Shown: positions 57,528 to 64,000 of the stretch, piece by piece
How the letters are laid out: every line of letters begins with the position of its first letter
Numbering within the stretch: position 1 is the stretch's first letter
The notes under the pieces: model-generated
The model's input: the letters and a program-made list of their open reading frames with translations, nothing else
Told to the model about the DNA's origin: nothing
The model's database searches: none
Program-made: the position numbers and the translations under genes
Origin: Lepeophtheirus salmonis
Taxonomy: Eukaryota > Arthropoda > Copepoda > Siphonostomatoida > Caligidae
Direction of reading: 5' to 3'
DNA: 64,000 bases
NCBI RefSeq assembly: GCF_016086655.4
Contig: NC_052131.2
Span: 36,333,705-36,397,704, forward strand

Positions 57528-58339
57528 AGTAATGTTGCAAAAAAAATTATATGGAAATATTTATTGGCATTGTAAAGAGGAAAAAAAAATAGACAAATAT
57601 TTTTTTCGTAATTGCAAAACTAAAAAGTTATGGAGAATTATGTTGTCTAAAATATAAACCTCAATAAGTGGTTCATTTTTGCAAATATTGCAATAATTAT
57701 TCCATAAAATGTTCTGCAAATTAAAATTATTATTGTAAACATTCTGGGTCTAAAAATTTAAGTTCATAATGCATCGCTTTTTTTCTTAAAAATTTAAATT
57801 GACGTTTGATCAAAAAAACAGAAATAAAATACAAAAATTATTTTGAAACTGACAGATATTTCTGTTCAATATATTGTAGAATGTTTTAATTTGAATGCAA
57901 ACCAATTTAGAGACAAATTTCTATAAACTTTACTGTATTCCTTGAGTCCAATATTGCATAAGAAATCCATTTTAATTGCTCCTGAAAAAAAAAAAAAAAA
58001 AACGAAAGTATAATTTTCACCGATTTCTTATTATCTGAAATATAAATCGAGGAACAAAAAGACTGATAATCCTTTATTTGCAGCTTATTCCATTGAAACT
58101 CCTTCCAATGTCTACTCTATTTCGTTTCTTAATATTTTTAGAAAACTCTTTCACTGATTTTAGTCTGTAAATAACTGAATATCACTCTACTGAGGATTTA
58201 GGATCTTCACATCAATATTCAACAAATATATCAACGATTACACGCTTACGATGTGACAAAACTGTCTATGAATACACTAAAGGATTGTTTAAGTGCCTTG
58301 ACAGTTGTTAAGCAAATTAATATAATATTAACATTTAAA
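57528..58339. other. AT-rich intergenic stretch
   Basis: A tract of about 18 A at 57985-58002. No gene. Confidence 0.4.
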
Positions 58340-58740
58340 GTTTACCGTGCATTTTCCTAGGCCCAGTGAAGCATTTTGGCCCTCAAAACGTCGATGTAGA
58401 TGGCTGCCGTAAACATGTAACCCTCCGGGAACCAAATCAGAGGAATCCTTGAGGGCATCTGCGTTAGTGATGGGATTTTTGGGAGCCTCCTTCCTCTCTA
58501 TGTTATCGTTGTTCTTTAGCCTTTTTTTATATGTAGATTGTATTGCAAGCCTTCCCCGTCAGTTTGACCCCCTTTGTTAGAGTGTGACCCACACAAAGAA
58601 GAATTGGTGCCCTAAGCCTTAAATCTCACTGTGAGGATATTCTTCGTATGATTTACATTTAAAAAAAATAAGCAGTAGGTGCTTGAGATACATGGCTATC
58701 CATCCGGTATGAGACTTCATTTTTATAAAGAATCGACTTT
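58340..58740 (-). mobile_element. Family H copy 2 (internal fragment)
   Basis: On the minus strand, about 58430-58360 reads WFPEGYMFTAAIYIDVLRAK, MLHWA: the WFPxGYxLTAxxYxExL segment between the first and second catalytic residues of Tc1/mariner-like transposases. The right half (58500-58700) aligns with 9440-9660 of H1 (ttgcaagcc, gagatacatggctat). No terminal repeats; the catalytic blocks are outside the retained part. Confidence 0.6.
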
Positions 58741-58965
58741 TTGACTATCCTCAACGTCACTAAATACAATCAAATCATGGTCCTTGAGTTTGACACTCCT
58801 GTACTTACCATCAAATCATTTGTTCTAAAGGGTGAAATATTTTTACACTCCTCTAATACACCCCACCCACCTGTTGTGCAAAAGATCTGCAGGCTCAACA
58901 AGATTTATTCAATAAATGTTCTTTATTTTTCCGTTTGACCAATAACTAGTTTTAGGATTTTTAAT

Positions 58966-59195
58966 TTTTTTAGTGCATTTTCGAAAACCCATACCTTAAA
59001 AAAACTTTGTGACCCGGGGAGTCGATCTTGTTTTATGAAAAAAATCAACTTATTAACGAAAAAACAAAGTTGCCCTTCAGAGACCAAAATCTGGTCTGAT
59101 CATAATGAAACATAGCTCTAGGTACGTAACTCAGAATTCTGAACAACTCTTATTTTATGTCTAATGTCTCCCTTTGTGAAATAAATATCCTGGTT
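58966..59195 (+). repeat. Repeat L copy 2
   Basis: Aligns with 29507-29740, including gtcgatcttgttttatgaaa and gtacgtaactcagaattctg. Confidence 0.68.
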
Positions 59196-59329
59196 ATGTA
59201 TTTTATTTATGTATATAAACGTACATATATATATAATATTATGTCTCTCAAGCAGTAATTGAAGCATTGCAGTCGATAGACACAAATAGTTCCCTTTTCT
59301 AAGATACAAAAACTCTTTTGAGGCCGTTA

Positions 59330-59700
59330 GCTAGGGAGGTCCTTCTCTCCCTACACTGGGTAAGAGGTTCCAGTGAAATGAGGGGGTAGGTATCCTAGCC
59401 AAAGCTAGAGCTATGAATCAACCTCCTAACCTGAATTGTTGGTATCACTCGGTCATCTTTTAGGTAGAAGGTATCTGCCAAGTGTATAGGAAAATGGCTG
59501 AGACTTTGGTTGCACTTTAACTATTGCCGTTCAAGCCATGCGATGCTCCCAGGAGTTATACTTGGGAGGTGGAAGCATCTCCTGGATTTTTCAAAAGGAA
59601 AACTGACCTCATTGGTTCAGTTCATCACTGGGTTTTTTCAAAAGGAAAACTGAACTCATTGGTTTAGTTCGCCACTGTTCACTGTTTCCTACGCCGAAAC
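59330..59700. repeat. GC-richer block with direct duplication
   Basis: The block stands out from the AT-rich surroundings. Two direct copies of a 47-bp unit lie at about 59587-59680 (tcaaaaggaaaactgac, attggttcagttc..cactg). Upstream, tggctgagactttgg (59494) and gttcaagcc (59526) resemble RNA polymerase III A and B boxes, but their spacing is too short for a normal tRNA. No open frame. It may be the 3' end of a retroposon. Confidence 0.35.
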
Positions 59701-61249
59701 TATTACCTCATACACCATAAAGTTAGCCCACTGTATTGTGCGTGTGTGTGTGTTAAGAGATGAAAAACTACTTCATCTGGTTTATGAATAACCTGGATTT
59801 ATAATAGAGGGGACACAGCTTTTTGACAATATTCGACCTTTTTTAAGGGCATTCTGTCTCCAGCCTCTCCATTTTCTTAATGAATTCTCACATCCGGCCC
59901 TGGATGAACAATGTACCATCCCAAGAACATCTTCATGATACCTAATCGGGCAAACTATTGCAAGGGCACCAACAGTTAAAGTTATTTTTATGGTTGCCCG
60001 TACTGATTGTATGTTTTTATATGATATGTAGCAATAAATATTTTAATTTAAAGAAACACAACTATAATAATATTATTATAGTAGATAACCTTACGAACGC
60101 CCCTGCATACCTACCATTCAGGATGTTGTATTATTTTGTTCCAAGACAGCCGCACTCTCATCTGATATGTTAACAAAATAATAGAATTAAACAACGACCC
60201 CATTGACTGGTGGAATATTTTTGCATTTTTAGTAGAAAATATACCAAAAAGTATCAAAATATTAATATTTTAGTACCGGAAAAAGTATTGAAGAAATTGC
60301 TATTGCGACAACATAACTTCCGTTGCCAATTACATATTATTAATAATATAAATATTTTCTTTAGATAATATTACAAGTTAGAAGGGATGTAACGGCTCTT
60401 ATAAAACCACAAAACATATTTTTTGAACAATGTTGATGGACTGTACACATGTTCCGTATCAACTTATATTTATTTCTCTGTTGTTTATTGCTACAAAATA
60501 TGTAGATATAAATTTTATCTTGTATATTTTTACGTTAATTTATATAGAATATGGCATGAGTCTAAACATGTTTGTAACAACAAGAAGAGCCTTAAATACT
60601 TCCTATTTACAAAATCCTAATGATAGGAGTATGTAATAAGTATTTAAGAAAGGCTTGAAACATTATGATTAATATTAATTAAGTTGTCATGATGCAGTAG
60701 CAAAAGTGATTCTTCCAGGGAATAATTATGAAGAACATTATTTATTCATAATTTTGTTTGTAATTTAGTAGTAATATTAACATTCATTATTGTAATTAAT
60801 AGAGTCCTCAGCACGCGATACACACTTTGCTTGAAAGAGTCGATTCAGGACTCATTTTGATTCAATTACCTTAATTTAACAAACAATAACAACATAAGAT
60901 TTGGTAACTTAATTCCATATCTTGAATAGAGTTCATGATATGTTCTTGTCGAAGGATGACTTGTCGAATATATTTACTGTTAGTTAGATGAAGTTTTTAT
61001 TTGTCATACACAAATCCTCAAGCAGGATATTCATATTTTCATTAATCTTTTTATGTACAAGAATTGTTGTTTTTTACAAAAAATAATGTTTCATTTTGAT
61101 ATTCCCTCTTGTTCCTTGTGTTCTTATTATTTTGGGTCCATATTTGAAATACCTTAGTCAAAATATATGATGGATTATGCTCTGTTCATGTTCAAAATAT
61201 GGCTAATGATGGTAATTATATCTTCTGCAGTATCTATTATTACTTATGG
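59701..61249. other. AT-rich intergenic stretch
   Basis: (TG)n at 59741-59753. The two overlapping open frames at 60423-60636 are mutually exclusive and unsupported. No gene. Confidence 0.4.
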
Positions 61250-62053
61250 TACCAGCTAGTCCATTGAAGTCTGAACACTTACAAATTCAATAATTAATCA
61301 AGGTTACGTGATTGAAACTAATTTCTATTTCGATATAGTAAAACATAAGCTTTTAGTTACAAAACAAAACAAATTTGAGCTCTCTAACTTATGTAAAAGT
61401 CGAGAAAAAGACACTTGAACGTGATTGACGAATTTTCCTTTGCACACTCCAAGCCGTTGGGCGTCTCCAGGACCACCTTCTACACAGTCAGCAAGTCTGA
61501 AACGTTAAAGAGGGAGACTGTCTCTGTCAAAAAGACCAAACTGGATCCGGAGGAGTTTAAGAAAACTCTCCAGGCCAATCCCTTTAAGTCTACGAGGGTC
61601 CATACAAAAGAACACGGGTTTCACACTAGACTGTCAAATGAGGTATAAAAAAAAGATGTTAAAAAGAACCTTGTGAGGATGGAGGGGTCACTTTTGACAC
61701 ACGCAATGAAAGAAACCCATCTCCTCCTTTTGAATTAGTTTGTTTTTCGTTCTTTTGGACTTTTTTCACACTTTTTGCCCCATAGAGCCCGGATGCTGAC
61801 CCCCTCGACTACACCCCAAAGATGTAGTCGAGGAGAAGGCCTGCTGTGTCCGTCATCTAAACACCGATGCCCTCAAGGTCACTATCAGCCACCACTGGGA
61901 CAATATAACAGAGGACTTGATCTGCAGATGGTTCCAGGCCTGCTGCCCCCACATGGAAGCCATCATTGCACCTAAGGGTGGTTGCATTAATAAGTAAGAG
62001 AGCTTAGACACACATTAAAAGTATGTGTTTAGATTTTAATTTACCACTCGGTA
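61250..62053 (+). mobile_element. Family A copy 9 (both ends)
   Basis: Ends taccagctagtccattgaag and ttttaatttaccactcggta, 804 bp. The plus-strand frame 61415-61648 holds the whole N-terminal region: MNVIDEFSFAHSKPLGVSRT, TFYTVSKSETLKRETVSVKK, TKLDPEEFKKTLQANPFKST. After the stop at 61646 comes the shared deletion junction (61670-61790), then PDADPLDYT at about 61790, SRRRPAVSVI, and the C-terminal tail near 61960. The first and second catalytic residues are absent; the final NPLDY Asp remains. Confidence 0.82.
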
Positions 62054-62889
62054 AATGTACATATAATGTTCTTCACTACATATTCTAAAGACTTCAAAAC
62101 ACTTACCACAATGCTCATTGTTTCTTGAAAAAAATAAGAAAAATGATTAACAGTATTCATAAAATAGATAGAGTAGCAATTTAACTATTATTTCATCATA
62201 AAAAAGAAGGTTTATTTGGTCTGATGTTTCCAAAAAAAATCATCAACGATATCAAAGGATTTACTTTTATTTATTTGAATTATGAATATATGTATATATC
62301 AGTTCCTTTTTCCTCGAACAGCAGAAATGATAGTCATGAAAATGATGGTACAACTCTGTAATACAGCACAGACTATTGTGAACAAAAATATATAATTTTT
62401 GTCAATATGAGATATTCAAGAAAAAATTATTTTGCGATGCAAACTTTTTTTTCCGTTATTGAATATAATCTACATCATTTGAATTGTTGACTATTTTGCT
62501 TTCAGTTGATTCAAAACTTACTCAAAGTGAATATGGTTAAGATATTTTATCACTTATTACAAAAGGATCAGTTGCAACAAATAATGCAATTTTCCTCGTA
62601 TTATTTTAAGAATTTTAGTTGGACAAAAGAAAAGTAAAACATTGAAGAGCCTTGTGAGAGTGAATTTCCCTCAGGTATAGTACTGATCAGTGGTCTATAA
62701 TATAAAATCTAAATTTAATAATTCAAATATTTATTCGTCAAAAAATTGTTGCGTCCATTTTCTTTATTTCGAACTTAAACTTAATTTTTAAATCTTTGGA
62801 ACTATCATTGATTAATTATTGATTCATTTTAATATGAAAACACTTCAACAGCTTAGTTGACCAGCTATTCATTATCATTTCATTAACTT
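62054..62889. other. AT-rich intergenic stretch
   Basis: Nothing recognised. Confidence 0.4.
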
Positions 62890-63654
62890 CATTATCAATC
62901 ACAGTCTTTACACGCCGCCTGAATGCCATGCAGGACTTACTGACAAACTCCTCTGACAAGTTGTCCCATGCAACTATTATGGATCATTTGAGTGAGTCTA
63001 CATTTGGGTATGAGGTCCTGTTGGTTTTCCTCTTCAAGGTATCCCCTTTAGAAAAGTTCATTTGGTTTAAAACTGGTGCGGAAGGGTCCATATTTTTTTG
63101 AACCAGAATCGAGCCATGTTATCTGCACATAACTTTTGCCACTTGGAGAACGTTTGAGAGGGGCACCGTCCTGAGTCCACTCATAGTTACTCTCCGTGTA
63201 GTTGGTCTTCAGCTGTGGCAAAATGGTGTACCGAAGCACCTTAGGTAGGCCTCCTGGTCATTATTCTGTCCATCCTTGAAAAAGAAAGGAGGTATTTTCT
63301 TTCCATCAGAGGCCACAACACCGAGGCCATTGTTTGGGTCTTCTTCATTTTTTCCATCTTGGCCGATTTAAAAACTTGGCTCCTAGAACGCTTAACAATG
63401 TCCGTAATCTTCTTCAGATCAACTCCAACATCTAGGAGATCTTAGATGCACTGCCGTTTTGCTTGTTGCTTCCTCGTGATTATGAAATGACTTAATGATT
63501 AGTAGAGTTGGTTTATGTAAAAAGGTTCTCATTATGAATAATAGAATTGCATTAGATGTAGGCTTCACATAATAAAAAAATGTGGTTATATTCCATGTAG
63601 TTTGTTCGTTATAAGCCTTTAAAGATTTTGCCAATTTATCAAGGCAACTCTGTA
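62890..63654 (-). mobile_element. Tc1/mariner-like relic related to families D and M
   Basis: The right end (gattttgccaatttatcaag..ctgta) resembles the terminal repeat of M. The minus strand gives, from N to C: SKTAVHLRSPRCWS (63470-63420, possibly HTH), MASVLWPLMERKYLLS (about 63320-63290, the GVVxSDGKKxPPxFF position), VLRYTILPQLKTNYTESNYE and WTQDGAPLKRSPS (63239-63150, second catalytic Asp kept in TQDGAP), then DNMARFW near 63125, KRKTNRTSYPNVDSLK (63030-62990) and LSEEFVSKSCMAFRRRVKTV (62970-62910). The PDLNPLDF segment and the N-terminal half are deleted or scrambled. The left terminal repeat was not found. Confidence 0.72.
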
Positions 63655-64000
63655 CATATCATAGTAGGCGGTCGACGATGGACCTTAGCCATTCTTATAC
63701 AATCTAATTCAGCAAAAGTATTTTCCATGGTTGTTGTTGATATTTTTGCGGCAAAATTTGAAGCAAATGGTTTCTAAGCCTCTCAATCCTTTATATATGG
63801 CAGTTAACTTGACCACAATGTCCTTGTTATTCCTCTTGATGAAGTCAAACTATGTTCTAATTTATATATTAGACCTTGTAAATAGTACAATCAACTTTTT
63901 AAAACTATCTTGAATATGATGAATTGAAGATTTCTTTCCCCCTTCAATGTTTGTAGATTGAATAATGTGAGTGATCTAAGGAGATGAACCTTGACCAATT
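63655..64000. other. Intergenic stretch at window end
   Basis: No repeat match or supported gene. Confidence 0.35.

Noticed and set aside
60423..60636. Two overlapping open frames of 65 and 68 codons
   Set aside because: They are mutually exclusive readings of TA-rich sequence without motifs.
61775..61975. Pro/His-rich 66-codon frame in A9
   Set aside because: Shadow frame of the family A transposase C-terminus.

Overview
The window is 64 kb of strongly AT-rich eukaryotic (animal) DNA. I cannot assign any host gene, rRNA or tRNA in it with confidence. What can be read is a dense layer of dead DNA transposons. The transposase fragments (PDANPLDY / PDLNPLDF-type C-termini, mariner SPD.SPSD-type C-termini, KWxTxD-type cores) and the sheer number of Tc1/mariner relics resemble those I know from caligid copepod genomes such as the salmon louse Lepeophtheirus. 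That organism call is an inference from recognised protein motifs, not from a database search.

Family letters (A, B, C ...) are local labels of this annotation. Family A (Tc1/mariner-like, ends ACCGGGTGG): nine copies at 0.3, 3.8, 33.4, 39.0, 48.0, 49.3, 52.9, 55.3 and 61.2 kb; several share one internal deletion. Family B (ends TACAGGGTTGATC): 16.6, 19.1, 27.7, 30.6 and 51.6 kb. Family C (mariner, ends TTAGGTTGGGRAAAA): 2.4, 11.2, 13.8, 24.9 and 47.3 kb. Family D (ends ACAGGGTGAGGACTC): 1.9, 6.1 and 41.0 kb, with a relative at 62.9 kb. Single or paired relics: E (21.1-22.2 kb, the longest transposase), F (mariner N-terminal half, twice), H (twice), M (a complete 0.53-kb element with both terminal repeats), N (weak). 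Non-coding repeat families: G (MITE with 25-bp terminal inverted repeats, twice), I (AT-rich minisatellite-like unit with G-rich borders, four places), J, L, Q, T (two copies each, J with a third fragment), P (five short copies) and S (a dispersed repeat whose tail forms a GCACTC..GAGTGC palindrome).

Layout: 0-6.9 kb holds A1, D1/C1, A2 and D2. 7.5-11.8 kb holds J1, H1, a hAT-like element with I1 nested inside, and C2. 12.7-15.4 kb holds Q1, a coding-like remnant, C3 and a small ORF. 16.5-28 kb holds S/B1, G1, B2, E, F1, C4, S, F2 and B5. 28.8-39.4 kb holds P, L1, B3, N, A3, G2, T1, I2, I3 and A4. 41-51 kb holds D3, Q2, J2, C5/A5, A6 and M. 51.6-64 kb holds B4, a strand-ambiguous coding-like island at 52.4 kb, A7, I4, A8, T2, H2, L2, A9 and the D-like relative. 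The rest is AT-rich sequence with homopolymers and short microsatellites.

Nothing suggests genes working together: every transposase here is interrupted by stops, frameshifts or deletions, so all copies are non-autonomous or dead. The most interesting material is structural: a shared deletion junction across family A, a filler-like duplication inside A2, a small fold-back insertion in A1, the tandemly expanded MITE G1, the repeated truncated mariner F, and the I-type AT-rich elements.
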